The translations under genes and the position numbers were made by a program. DNA of 64,000 nucleotides from Ceraceosorus guamensis (lineage: Eukaryota; Basidiomycota; Exobasidiomycetes; Ceraceosorales; Ceraceosoraceae), in assembly GCF_003144195.1 (NCBI RefSeq), contig NW_020290005.1, positions 389,389 through 453,388 on the forward strand, read 5' to 3'. The notes under the pieces are model-generated. The model had not been told where the DNA came from. It did not search any database and was given only the letters and a program-made list of their open reading frames with translations. This document shows positions 11,606 through 23,480 of the stretch, in pieces. Position 1 is the first letter of the stretch; the number at the start of each line of letters is the position of its first letter.

Positions 11606-12158
11606 TCATGAGGGCCGCTCTTGCTTCGCTTTCGTTGAGTCGAGGGTTGAATTGCTCGATAGCCTGCGCCAAGGAATGTGCGGGACCAGAGGGGGGGGGA
11701 GGAGACTTCAGCATGAAGCAGGCAGGCTGGCAGCATTTGGTAGCTCGTCAGGGGGTGTCAGACGGTCCATTCCCGACTCACCAATGTTCCCAATGCCCTT
11801 CGACCCTCGCAGCCGTGTCTCTAGCCCACGCTTCCGTTCCCACCGCACCTCTAAACTCTGGATGTTGCAGCGCGTCCAAAAAGTAGAGCGCGTTGGGATA
11901 ACGCAGGAAGCGAGCGTACTCCGGTTTGCGCCAGGTGGTGTGAAGGTGTTGCAGGTAGCGAATGAATGTCGGATCGGCGAGTTGGCCTGATTGGGAGAGG
12001 TGCACCAGATAGTGGGGAGATGCGAGGGCGGAGAGCGTTTCGAGATCCGACGTGAAGCGATGCTGGTTCACTGCTCGATGATATTGTTCCGCTAGGCTTC
12101 GTTCTTGAGCACCTCCTGGCTGGCTGCTGGACGCCTCCAGCAAGGGGATGTTGGACAT
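11606..12158 (-). CDS. MED31: Mediator complex subunit 31 (Soh1)
   Basis: MED31 is a small subunit of the Mediator middle module, which links transcription factors to RNA polymerase II in the nucleus. Reading on the minus strand, exon 1 is 12158-11782 and exon 2 is 11663-11606, giving 144 residues. Exon 1 carries the whole family signature: RFTSDLETLSALASPHYL, then LADPTFIRYLQHL, then KPEYARFLRYPNALYFLDAL, equivalent to the conserved RF..DLEFVQ..ANP.YL / F..YL.YL.YWK.PEYAK...YP..L..L order. The donor at 11781 is GTGAGT. The acceptor is less certain: a CAG at 11665-11664 is used here, while an upstream AAG would add residues in the same frame. The C-terminal tail is short and not conserved. 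The length is normal for fungi. Confidence 0.92.
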
Positions 12159-13722
12159 GTTGGAGTGGGGGTGATGTCTGGCGAAGGAGGTAAAGTGGTG
12201 CTCGAATGTTCGCCCTGGCCCATTGACCGTGTTGCGAAAGACGGATTGGATGATGAGGCGCGGGCCGATTGCTGCTCGATCGAATCACGAATGCACTCCA
12301 CCTTTGTCAACGCTTGAGCAGCTTGGAAGAGGTCCAGGCAGTGCAAAGAAGAGCCCTTCTTGTCAGTACTTTGACTTCTCCTGAATACTCAAAGTCGCTC
12401 ATCAGCTCACTCAACGTCGAGCGCTCAGAGGTCAGAGGAGGGGCAAGCGCCTTGACTTGATTCAGAAGTCAAAGCTTAATTGTTGTGAGCCAGACTCGTT
12501 GCGAGCATCAGCTTGGGAGAGGATCGACTCATCAAGGCGTAAAAGGTGAGCATAGACGCATCACGTCACGTTCACGTGACCGCTAGGCCGCTACCTACCG
12601 AGGCTGAATCAAGAATTCGTGATGTGATTTACGATTGATTATCGAGCCCGTGGCGCTTAGTACCGGAGGTACACCTGCAGGTTTATGTACAGAAGTGTGT
12701 ATGTGTAAGTAGCGGCTCTGCTGAAGGTGATGGTGATTGCCCATCCAAGGATCTCAATCAAGGCACAATTTGACTTCTTTGGACCCCTTAAAGGTGGGAC
12801 TCCATGTTGACGGGACTCATCGTGGTGGCTCATGCTGACTGTGGACTCGTGACTATTGACTGACTCAAGACTCGAATCGCTGTGTGCGTAAATATCATGA
12901 CCACGTGCTTGCTTGATTCATTTCGCGCCGAGCGCTTGCGCCTGCTGCGCGGTGCCAGCAGGCGGCTAGCTGCGATCGCGCACACATGCAGCTTTTCGCT
13001 TCAGCTGTGCTGATGCCTGAACCTCCGCTGGCGCAGTCAGTCGCGCATTGGCGCGGCACTGGAGCACAGCTATACCCTCGCGGCACCCCACTCAAAGCTA
13101 CATAAAGGCGCATCCTGCTGGCTCGTTCGCTCAACCGCCCTCGCGACGCGCCCGCGTGCACCCATCAGCTCACATCCTCCTCTGCCGCCCCCGCGCTCTC
13201 CTCTTGCTCAACTCTCGAATTTTTTTTTTCCTTCTCGAAGAAGAAGAAGAAAACGCGCCGCGCCGAGCCGCGCCGCGTCGCGCGAGCCAGCAGCCTACCG
13301 CGCGTAGACACAAGCAGCAGAACCGCGTCTCGTGACTTGTGACTTGGTTTTTGCTTATTTGCGCGCGGGTCACCCAAATACGCGCCGCGCGCTTTGGCCC
13401 ACAAAGACGCGCTGCTGCTGCTGCACTGTGACTGATCGATCGAGAGACGGTGACCGAGTGAGTGAGTGGGTCGCGTTCCAATTCCAGTCGCGCTCGCTTC
13501 ATCAAGTTCGGCCGGGACATCGCCACTGATGTTTGGTGCATGACCTAATCTTCCTTGACCACCACCATCATCCTCTCACCATCACGCTCCCTTTGGTCAG
13601 AGCACAACCTCATCATCGACCCTCTTCGTTGCGAGTACACGCCGATCAGGTTCAAGAAGTGACGCTAGGGTACCCCGACTCGATAGCGACCAAGCCTGCT
13701 ACAAGCTTGGCTCTCTGTTCCA
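12159..13722. promoter_or_regulatory. Divergent promoter region of MED31 and the BET gene
   Basis: About 1.56 kb between two genes transcribed away from each other. It contains a CACGTGA E-box-like site near 12574, an AATCACGAATG motif near 12287 and a related ATTCGTGAT near 12612. At 13220-13255 a T-rich tract is followed by GAAGAAGAAGAAG, which could pair locally. A pyrimidine-rich leader precedes the BET start at 13723. No coding exon is supported. Confidence 0.5.
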
Positions 13723-16665
13723 ATGCCAGCGCTGGACACATCTGATCTGCCAGTCGATCCTGTCCCTCGTTCCAACGGCGGAGACCACGCCACCGAAAGT
13801 AACGGAGCAGTCGAGCTGACCAAGGTAGTACCTGAGAGCAGTGTGCCAGCTCCAATTCCCGCCACGGACTCGATCTCCCATCCACAGCAGCAAGCTTCAG
13901 CGGACACTTCAGCTATGGATACTGATCTGGAGGTTGCAAAGCCTGTGGAGGTTGCAAAGGGGCCGGAAGAGGTGGAAGCGAAGCCGGCCACAGGTGACGC
14001 CGAGGGTCACATCGGATCGAATGGGGTCGCTGCACCGAAGACGAAGGCGGAAGAGACAGATGCGACCGGCGGGCCGACCAGCGAACCCGGCGCGCTTCTG
14101 TCCTCTGGTGAGTAGACCCTGACAGCGCCTTGTTTACAAGCGCCATCAAGCGCTGACGTCACGCTTGGCCGGCATGCTGACCAACCTTTAGGCCAAGAAG
14201 TGCCAGCAGCAGTTTCGGACGTGAAGCCTCCTGCAGCGCCGCCTGCCGCCACTGAAGCGCCTGCCGACTCTTTGCTCGAGGCTGGAGATGCGTCAGCAGA
14301 GGACCAAGGACTACGGAAGCCTGACACTCCAGCTGATCCCGTGTCTTCGTACGAAGCTGGAGCCACTACGGGTGTGCCTCCGATAGCCGAGGGGCCCATT
14401 GCATCCCCGGCTGTGCCGCCTCCACCGGCACCCGAGCCAGCAGCGCCCGCGGAGCCTGGTGCAGCTATTCCGCCCGCCTCGGCTGCGCCCGGAGCGCAGG
14501 CTCCACCAGTTCCACCTCCTGCCAGCAGCCCAGTTGCAGATACAGCGGGCAGCGACGCATCTGGCAGTCAGGCTGCAAAGCGGCACAGAAAGTCAACGAC
14601 GCATTTTGCTGAGCCAGGGGTGGTCAATACTCAATTGGCGCCTGCCGATCTGGTGGGAATGACGGCAGCTCAGATCAAATATGCGCAAGCAGCCATCAAA
14701 ACGTTGATGAAGCGAACGGAAGCTTTTGCATTCAACGAGCCTGTCGATCCTGTCGCTGCAGGCATTCCAACATATTTGGACGTGGTGAAACGGCCGATGG
14801 ACTTTCGAACAGTCGATCACAAGTTGAACTTTTCGTCGGCCGCGCTGCAGCGAAGGCCAAACGACAAGCTCATAGCGGGAGCCAAGGTCGGGCTAAACCC
14901 GTCCAAGGACGTGTATGCAAATGCGCAAGAATGGGTGGATGACGTGCGACGCATCTTTAGCAACTGTCGTCTGTTTAACGGCGCCGAGCACCCTATCTCT
15001 CAGTCTGGCGACACGCTCGAGAACCTTTTCAATGGGCAGTTGCCAAAATTGCCAGCCGCAGATCCGCCTCCACCTTCACCTTCGGTGGCCACCGCGTCGA
15101 GCAGCAAAGCCAGGCGACCCTCCAACGCTGCGCCAGCCGCGCGCAGATCATCTGTGGACGATGGAACGGGAAGGCCGAAGCGCGAAGTCCACGCACCCTC
15201 CCGCGAGCTGCCTTGGCAGGACGAGCCAAACAAGGGCGCGTCTACGGGCACTCGCCCACGCCGAACCACGGGAAGTGCGCGCGAAGAGGCTCACTACACC
15301 AAAGTCAACGCGGATGAGCTCAAGCACTGCACCAAGGTCATCACTGAGCTTCTGTCCCAGCCGACCATCCAAAACTACGCTTGGGTCTTCAACGACCTTC
15401 CAGCACGGGATCTCGATTTTGCTCCAGCGTACTACAAGATGATCAAGAAACCCATTTCTCTCTTCATGGTCTCAGAACGCGCAAAGGCCAAAGAGTACGA
15501 GTCGCGGGCCGAGTTCGAATCGGATATGAACCAGCTTTTCAAGAATTGCTACACATTCAATGCTCCTGGACACGATGTCTACGTCTTTGGGCAGAAGCTG
15601 CAAGATGTATACAACGAGAAGATGGCGCGCATGCCAAAGCACAGATCGCTCAGCCCCGAGGAGGAAGACGATGACGTCGACGCTGAAGCGGATGAGGACG
15701 AGGAGGAGTACGAAGAAGAGATGGGTGAGTCGTCCCGTTAGTGCAGACTTTGCGAGCCCACAACGTCCTGAGTCGGTCCTTTGCTTCAAATTCAGATGAA
15801 GACGCAAAGATCCGGGCCCAGATTGCCGCGTTGGAAGCCAAGTTGCATAAACCCAAAGGCAGCAAGAGCTCGAAGTCGGCTTCTGTTGGCGCTGGAACTT
15901 CCAAGGGAAAGAAGAGGGCCGCCTCTGACATTGCTGGAGGTGCCGTTCCTGCGGGTGCAGCGTCCAAGAAGAAAGCTCCGCCAAAGAAGGCCGCTGCAGC
16001 CCAGCCTGCAGCCGCTGTCGAAGCCTCGCCAGCAGCAGCCAAAAAAGCGAAAGCTGCACCAAAGAAGAAGGCTGCGCCGCCCAGCAAAAAGTCGAATGGG
16101 GTAGAGGAGGAAGTGCGCACGGTGACGTATGAGCAGAAAGAGGAGCTAGCTGCGAAAATTACGCAGCTGCCCGACGACAGGCTGGACGGGGCGCTGAAGA
16201 TCATTGCGGAAGACAAGCCGCAGAGTTCGACGGACGACGAGGAGATCGAGCTGGACATCGATGATCTTTCGCCGCGCACGCTCTATAGGCTCTACAGGTA
16301 CGTCGTTCGTCCCAAACATAAGAAGGCTACCAAATCTTCGGCGGTGGATGGACGCAAACGTGGTACGGGAGGTGTGAAGCGAAAGAATTTGGACGAAGAT
16401 GAAGAAGCGGATAGGATCGCTCGTCTACAAGCCCAGCTGTCCCAATTTGATAATCCCGATGCAGGTAAGTGGGCAAGAGCAGACTCTCTGTGCCGATCAT
16501 GTTCGCCTCGATGGTGATGCTCAACAATTTCCCCCCCCTCCCTCTTTCCTCTCCACAGCTGCGTCAGCCCCCACAAGCGGTGGACATGCAGGCGCCCACG
16601 ATGATCACGTACAGTCCGAAAGCTCTGACGAAGGATCAGAGAGCGAGTCTGAGAGCGACTACTAG
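13723..16665 (+). CDS. BDF1: BET family double-bromodomain protein (Bdf1-like)
   Basis: BET proteins bind acetylated histone H4 and help recruit TFIID. Four exons (13723-14107, 14192-15724, 15796-16464, 16559-16665) give 897 residues. After an acidic and Pro/Ala-rich N-terminus, bromodomain 1 lies at about residues 290-415 (KYAQAAIKTLMKR, VVKRPMDFRTVDHKLN, NCRLFNGAEHP) and bromodomain 2 at about 504-610 (HCTKVITELLS, MIKKPISLFMV, NCYTFNAPGHDVY). Both keep the acetyl-lysine-binding Asn in the (L/T)FN motif. An acidic segment, an Ala/Lys-rich stretch and the extra-terminal (ET) domain follow (about 747-815: VTYEQKEELAAKITQLP to DDLSPRTLYRLYRYV). The protein ends in a Ser/Glu/Asp SEED-like tail (SSDEGSESESESDY). 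Bromodomain 1 has an insertion of about 20 residues before the YANAQEWVDDVRRIF helix. The order BD-BD-ET-SEED makes the family certain; orthology to yeast Bdf1 or Bdf2 is not resolved. Confidence 0.95.
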
Positions 16666-17505
16666 TGTGGCAAAAGGGAACGTGCGGGCTCGATACAGAA
16701 GACGATCTCATGTCTGCGCGTCTCTTTTGCAATGTGCCACCTCGATCGTTCTGCTCGTGATGGCGCTCTAGTGCTGCCAACGACTGGGTGGAACGTCTTA
16801 GGTGCAAACAAAGGTCTAAATTCACTCACTACTACGCCAGCTCCCGCTCTTTGTCCTGTCAATGCCCGCGGCTGTACTCTATCCCCCCCCCTTCTTTTTC
16901 ACATGGTGCAACCCTGCCTCCCCTATTTCCCGCCATTTTTCTTCCTACCCGCCTGTCCTTTGTTCTTGTCACGTTCTGATGGCAAATAACGTCAAATTCT
17001 TGCTTGCTTTGAAGCATCGAGATCATTGAGCGACCTCGAGATGGAGGCGATGAGCCTGGACAAACGAAAACACATCGGACCGGCCGAGTCGTCGTCGTCC
17101 ATGATGACTCGCAGGCTTCTCCTCCTCATTTCGCGAGCGACGTGGATCGGTCAATTAGTCAAGAGGAAAGCGTGAGGGTCGTGCCTCGCAAGGATCAATG
17201 GGCATCTTGCGCGACATGTTTGTGAGATGGTATTCGATCGTAAGGGTGCTCGAGCGTACATCTGCGATGGGACGCTGGACCATCTAGCAAAGAACGAGGG
17301 AGGGTGGCAAAGCGCTAGAGCAAGCCATGTCTCTTTTGACAAGATGCGCGCTCTTGTTTTCTCTTTCCCCATCTTGCATAGCGGGGGGGTTACATTGAGG
17401 CATCATTTACCATCGAGAAGAAAGATCGTCACTTGGGACCGCCTAGACTCGTAGGCTTGTACAGCAGCTCTGCTTTGCTCTGCTCCTCAGCTGGGTACCT
17501 CCCCT
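16666..17505. other. Intergenic region between convergent genes
   Basis: It holds the 3' ends of the BET gene (+) and the CK2 alpha gene (-). The sequence is pyrimidine rich around 16880-16960. No coding exon or RNA gene is seen. Confidence 0.5.
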
Positions 17506-19669
17506 CTAGATGCGGCCGCCTTCACAGGTTCTGCGCATGGTGCGAGATGCGCGAAGAGGTGCCAGTACTCAGCTCGTGTCAGCAAAGACGAGGGTAGTAG
17601 CGCCGCTACAAAATTTGCCTACTCGCGCACACTCACCGAAATAAGCATGATTCATGGCTTCTTGAGCAGTCAACCTTTCGGCATGATCGTACTTCAAGAG
17701 ACTGTCCAAAAAGTTGATGGCCTCGTTGGATACGTATCGCTGATTTTCGGATGTGATGAACCTTGACCAAGGTTTGCGTGTGTAGCTTTTCGACGCAGGG
17801 ATGTGAGGGATGGATAAGCACAAGGCCGTGTCGTGCAGGAGGTACGAGCTAGCGCAAAGGCTGATACGCACCGGCCAAGAATTTCGTCGTATTGGGGATC
17901 CAGCTCGATATCGTACTTTTCGAGATAGGTATACAACTCGTCCGTACCGAGCACCTTGCAGATCTTGACCAGCTGATCATAATTATCATGCCCGTGGAAG
18001 AAAGGCTCCTTGCGGAAGATCTGCAAAAGGACGGAGATGGCCAGTCGAAGGCGAAGCGTGAGCAGAACGTCTTTGCTGAAGACTGCGCCCACACCGCGCG
18101 TGCGTACTCACCATGCTCGCAAACATGCAGCCCAGACTCCACATGTCTAGTGAGTAATCATACTCTTGGAAGTCTACTAGCAATTCTGGTCCCTTGAAGT
18201 ACCTCGATGCGACACGAACATTGTACTCTGTGTACGGGTGGTAGAATTCCGCCAATCCCCAGTCGATGAGCCGCAACTGAAGACAGCGGCAGTGTGAAAG
18301 AAAGAAAGAGGTATCAGCAGCTGTCAGAGCACCATCCACGCTAAACCTGGCGGCTCCTTTGCTGCTACTTCGCTTGGCGCCCTCTGCAACTCACCTGGCG
18401 CTTCTCGTGGTCAATCATAACATTGTGCGGCTTTACGTCTCTATGCATGATGCCTCGCGAATGAGCAAAGTCGAGCGCCTGAGTGGAATCAACAACCAAT
18501 CTATCAGTGCCAAATTTTGACGCTGCGGACCGCCTTCGACTCGCGCTGCCTGCACGCACCTTGAGCAACTCGTAGATGTAAAAGCGAACGTCAAAGTCTG
18601 TGAATTTGGGGTAGAGCGTCTTGAAATCGGTGTTGTTGACGTATTCCATGACCATCGAGGGAGTCTTCGACTGCGAATGTAAAGTGGCAGGCATTCGCTG
18701 GTCAGCGCGCGAGTGAACGCGAGCTTTGCAATGCCCCGGCATCGGCGGCTCTCTTGACCTTCATCGACGTTGGCAGCATCCGTCTCAACCTCGCCCATTT
18801 GTGCGCGACTCGACCGGAAGTACTCACCTGCGGGTCCCTAACAACGTCCAACAAGCCAACAACATTAGGACCACCGGCCAAATTTTGCAAGATTTTGATT
18901 TCTCTCTTGATCTTTTTCTTCTTTACAGGTTTCAACACCTTGATGATGCATTTTTCCGGTCCACCCGTGGCACCCAATCCGTGACCAGGAGAAGCACCAG
19001 CCCCTGACCCTCCGCCGACCGCGGTGCCTGCTACATTTACACCTTCAAACACTTCGCTGTATTTGCCTCGCCCGACTTTGCGAAGAATTTCGTAATTATC
19101 TTGTGTGCCCCTGCGATGTGTGATGAAACAAGGCGCATTGCGTCAGTAATGGCAATGGAACTCGGATATGAGCACGAAAGCGCATATTTCACGCACCATT
19201 GCACCACGAGGTTGTCTGAAACGAAAGGAGGCGGGAATGACGCGCAAAATCAGAAAAGTTCGGGCATTGGCAAGGCGAGGCTTGGCTGAGAGTTCCAAAG
19301 CATCATCGAAACTTGTTCTGGAGATTATGCATGCCACTTTTGGGGATTCGATGGGCAGGAACATCGTCGCGAGAAGGTGTGCGCTTCTGTTGATGGCTGT
19401 CTTACTCGTGCCACAAGTTCCACATGCTGCCCCAAGTGATGTGTGCGATGCTGTTCACATTCATGAGCGCTGTATGTCTGCCCCAATCTTCCGGCACGAG
19501 GATGTGCATCGTACCACATAGCATAAAAACGCGCTCACCCAAAGGTTGAGCCAGCCGAGCGAAGCGAAGCAAAGCAAAGCAACTCACCGTAATCCCACCA
19601 CTGCCTGCCAAACTTTTCGTTGGCACCCGCATACACCCTGGCTACGCTCCGTCCGGGAACAGCCGTCAT
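17506..19669 (-). CDS. CKA1: Casein kinase 2 catalytic subunit alpha
   Basis: CK2 alpha is a constitutively active, acidophilic Ser/Thr kinase of nucleus and cytoplasm. Minus-strand exons: 19669-19588, 19469-19406, 19110-18828, 18670-18560, 18478-18395, 18276-18112, 18020-17872, 17785-17637 and 17567-17506, giving 382 residues with all phases closing. Hallmarks are [18 protein letters not shown], the P-loop [12 protein letters not shown], the basic cluster [15 protein letters not shown] with the ATP-binding Lys in CIIKVL, the catalytic loop [14 protein letters not shown], the CK2-specific DWG in [14 protein letters not shown], and [19 protein letters not shown]. Two oddities are visible. A Gly/Ser/Ala-rich insertion of about 23 residues sits between the P-loop strand and the ATP-binding Lys. 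Exon 2 (19469-19406) is the least certain exon: its phase closes, but its sequence (ending SMWNLWHE) is longer than the family's usual WDYE to GxQDNY linker. The last exon and its end are also tentative. Confidence 0.93.
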
Positions 19670-21066
19670 ACTGCTCTGACGCCTATCTCGACAGGTTCGA
19701 TTTGAAGCACCACGATGGACGACTGAAAGCGTGACGCGACCCAGCGGTCTGACCGATTGCGCTGTAGCTGAGAGTCAAGGTCACCGGCTGAACCTAGTGG
19801 GTTCCAAGATGAGCTTCAGCGACAGCTCAGTCGAATCCCGGAGCGGAGCGTCGTCGTGTCTTGAGGATGAAGCAGCGCTGCCTCTCACGCTGTGCGAAAG
19901 AAACGCTGGGGGCCCAAAAGAAAGTGGCGGGAGGGAGCTCGGAGAGGGCGCTCGGCTTGCGACTTCGGAAGAATTTTGAATGTCTCTACTTCGTGGTCGC
20001 GGGACTCGTGACCGTGCTTTGTGAATAAAACCGGCGCTCAATGTCAAGAGCTCGGGTCGAAAGAGGGCGCTGAGGAAGAAGGAACGGTGTCGAGTCGAGC
20101 TTACAAGAGGAACGAGGTGAGATCGATGACTTGAGCCTTGACTCGCAGCTCCTCCCAAAAGAGGGAGATTCCACTCACATTCAGATTTCACCATTGGAAC
20201 TCACGACTGCTGTGTGACTCTTCGACTATAGAGCCTACTTACTCACCACTCACCACTGTGACTTTGACTCGACCGCCGCCTGCTGAGCATCAATCGATCG
20301 CTTTTCAGCGAGCGCAGACGCAGAACACGCGCGCACGCACGCACAAGCATGCACAGATCCTGCCATGCGCTCGGACGTACGCGCGGCGCGCGAAAGAAAG
20401 CTTTGAACCGCGCGCACTGCTGCTGATGCGCTGGGCCGGGATCCCTTTTGCCGCGGTAGCTTTTGCTGCGATGCAGCGCGGCGAAGGTATTGGTTTAATT
20501 GCATCATCAGTAATTAAATCGCTTGATTTATGCGTCACACTTTCACTCTGCGCGTTATTTCGATTAATCTAACTATTTGTAGCTCGTGTAAGCATTTTTT
20601 TTCAATTTCGTATCAGCTTGCTCATGGTTTTGTACCTGCCTTGATCAGAAAGAGCATATCGTTCTTGATCACTGTAAGCCCAAGTTATCGTCCGATCATT
20701 AAAAATTCCTTGAAACCAAACGAAGAGTCAAGAGTGCACACGACCGAAAGTCAAGAGTCTTTTGGGTACCCAGACCCAACAAAGCCGATCGAGCCGTCAA
20801 CTCGAGTCCTTCATTGCAAACTCGGAGTCGCTCTTGGGCCGTGATTCGCCATCTACAGCGCATACCACATCCAGGCAGCCCAGTCTTGCTGATCAAGGTG
20901 GCTCGATAACTGCAGCAGGAACGCATCGAACAGTTGATGCGCTCTCCCTTGCCTCACTCAACCTTCAGTGCGCTCGTCGTGAGCGTGAGCACAACTTGCT
21001 TTGCTCGGACCACCCTGCTTGAGATCACAGCCACCTCTAGCACTCCATAGCTGCCCACAACAAATC
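19670..21066. promoter_or_regulatory. Divergent promoter region of CKA1 and the SF3B2 gene
   Basis: About 1.4 kb between diverging genes. A GCAAA/GCGAA-type short repeat (19560-19583) actually lies just inside intron 1 of CKA1. The region itself has GACTC/GAGTC-type motifs (20210-20270, 20720-20760) and an unusually AT-rich patch at 20490-20720. No protein-like ORF is seen. Confidence 0.45.
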
Positions 21067-23083
21067 ATGGCCGTCGCACAAGCAACTACTTCTGACCCTA
21101 CATCACAGTCCGCCAACGGTAATGCGCTGTCGAATGGGGCTCACAAGGGCAGTGGAAAGGGCAAGACCCCTTTGACAAAGAATGCGAAGAGGAGAGCAAA
21201 GAGAAAGCAAGATGGGCATGATGTTTCGGAGAGCGAGAGCGATAGGGAGGCTGTGAGTGTAGCGTTTGCGCAGCGTATATCCTCGATCGTGTTGGCGCCG
21301 GACGATGCTGATCGCGATCCGCTGCGCCTCCTCGTCTCGCAGTCGGTCGCGCCCGCACCCTCTGCCAGCAATGGCAAGACGAACACGCTGGCTGGAAGCT
21401 CGACGGATGGCGAAGCTTCAGGCTCTCGCCCAACTCCCGCCATGTTCGACCTATCAAGCTTAGCTGAGGCGCCTGCTCCTGACGACCCAGCCTTCGCAGA
21501 GTTTCAGTCCGTCTTTGCGGCATTCAAAGGGGACGAAGGCGCAGAGGGTCAAGCTGGCGGAGTGGATGGGTCAGGTAATACCAAGGGAGAAGTCATCTAC
21601 AGCGACGATGATCAGCTCTCCGACTCTGAAGGGGAAGAAGGGGCCGATGGGGCAGCAATAGAAGCGGCAGTACTTTCGAAGAGGAAACAAAGGAAATTGC
21701 AAAGGCTGAGCGTGGCCGAATTGAAGCAGTTGACCTTCAAGCCTGAATTGGTGGACCAGGCGGATGTGACTGCAAAAGATCCTCTGCTGTTGCTCCATTT
21801 GAAGGGCACGCGCAATGCCGTACCCGTCCCTCCTCATTGGAACCAAAAGCGGGCGTACCTGCAAAACAAGAGGGGCATCGAGAAGCCACCCTACCTGCTG
21901 CCGAGCTACATCGCAGCGACGGGGATAGCAGAGATGAAGGATGCGCTCAAGGAGAAAGAAGGGGATCAGAGCTTGAAAGCCAAAACGAGGGAAAGGGTAC
22001 AACCGAAGATGGGCAAAGTGGACATCGATTATCAAAAGCTGCACGATGCCTTTTTCAAATTTCAACATCGACCTGACAGTCTGACTGGGTATGGCGAGAC
22101 ATACTACGAGGGCAAAGAGTACGAGACGAAGTTTACGCAGCGCAAACCTGGTGCGGAACTTTCCAACGAGCTGAAGGAAGCTCTTAGCATTCCTCCTCTT
22201 GCACCTCCACCTTGGCTCATCGCCATGCAAAGATTTGGTCCTCCTCCTTCGTATCCTCACATCAAAATTCCCGGTTTGAATGCCCCAATCCCTCAGGGCG
22301 CTCAGTGGGGCTTCCATCCAGGAGGGTGGGGCAGGCCTCCGCTTGATGAGTGGGGCATACCGATCTACGGTGATGTGTTGGGCACGGGCGAAGAGCAGAC
22401 GAAGGAAGCTCAGCAAGCTTTCGAAGATGAAGTCAGGAGAGATCGGTGGGGCGAGCTGGAGCCTGAAGAAGAGGAGGAAGAGGATGAAGAGGACGAGGAG
22501 GACGAGGAGGATGAGCAAGAAATGGACCAAGATGCTCAGATACGTGAAGGATTGGAAACTCCTCTGCCAGAAGGGATGGAGACGCCTGGAGGTTTCCAGA
22601 GCGTGACCAGCACTGTGCCCGGCGGCTTGGAAACGCCAGACTTCATCGAACTCAGAAAAGGAGCAAGAGGAGCTTCGACCCAGTACGGATCAGAAACGCC
22701 GGAACAGCGAAACCTCTACCAGGTGGTTCCCGAACATCAGAATGTTCCAGGAGGCGCTGCGAAGGGCTTCATGCCCAGCGATAGAGGCTACGACTTTGCT
22801 AGTCTCGCTACTGCCGGTGATGGAGGTAACGTTCTGGGCAGGGAGGATCATAGAAGCAACAAGGTGAGCAGCACTCACGATCATGTGAGCGGATTGCATC
22901 ATCTTTGCGTGGTCGCTCACCCACACTGTGGTGGTCACTTGCCTCTGTCCGTCGATGCAGCGCAAGGCGGACGACGTCCAACTGGCTCTGTCTCCGGAAG
23001 AGATGCAAGGACTCAGCAAGGAAGAGCTTCAAGCTCGTTACGACGCCGCGAGGGCAAAGAAGGGAGAGAAATTCAGGTTTTGA
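21067..23083 (+). CDS. CUS1: Splicing factor 3B subunit 2 (SF3B2 / Cus1)
   Basis: SF3B2 is a core protein of the SF3b complex of U2 snRNP that helps anchor U2 at the branch point. Exon 1 (21067-22863) and exon 2 (22961-23083) join in phase 0 to give 639 residues. The N-terminus is Lys-rich (LTKNAKRRAKRK) and then acidic. The central DUF382 block, about residues 220-310, contains LKQLTFKPELVDQADVTAKD and PVPPHWNQKRAYLQNKRGI. The PSP motif, about 357-435, contains KPGAELSNELKEALSIP, LAPPPWLIAMQRFGPPPSYP and LDEWGIPIYGD. A long Glu/Asp tract and several GLETP/GMETP repeats follow, as in SAP145. The short second exon (RKADDVQLALSPEEM to KKGEKFRF) is also typical of the family C-terminus. ATG 21067 is the first in frame after a stop-free leader. 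Confidence 0.95.
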
Positions 23084-23480
23084 GCAGTAGGATGTCTCGG
23101 GCTTGAGGCATGCCGTCAATGTGAGCTGCTGTCACCTGACTAGTGGCCCAAGACTGGCCACGGACGATCTTCTCGCTCGCAATTCGATCGCATTTCGGAT
23201 TGGTACGTTGGCCTTCGAGAATCACTGGTCTGCGACTCGGGGTCTGACGCCCACGAACAACCTGGCCCGAACCGCGTGCGGTGTCTTGACGCGACGGTGC
23301 CAAAGCCTGAGACTCGATGGTCGAGCGATGGTACAATCAGACGCACTGGCGCGATATGCAGCATATCGGTTGGTCGGTGAAAGGAAGGCGAAGCATAGAA
23401 AGATGGAGCAGGTGATTTCATTGGTGCGTCGCGACATTTTGAGGCCGCTCTTTATCGTCGGATCGCATCTTTGCTCCATT
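23084..23480. other. Intergenic region between SF3B2 and the monooxygenase relic
   Basis: Nothing recognisable. Overlapping ORFs on both strands lack protein-like character. It should carry the terminator of the SF3B2 gene. Confidence 0.4.

Noticed and set aside
11130-11714. 194-codon minus-strand ORF downstream of MED31
   Set aside because: It overlaps the MED31 second exon in another frame and has no helix, domain or splice pattern.
21571-22530. 319-codon ORF on the minus strand over SF3B2
   Set aside because: Its Leu/Phe-rich stretches are the complement of the Glu/Lys-rich sense protein.
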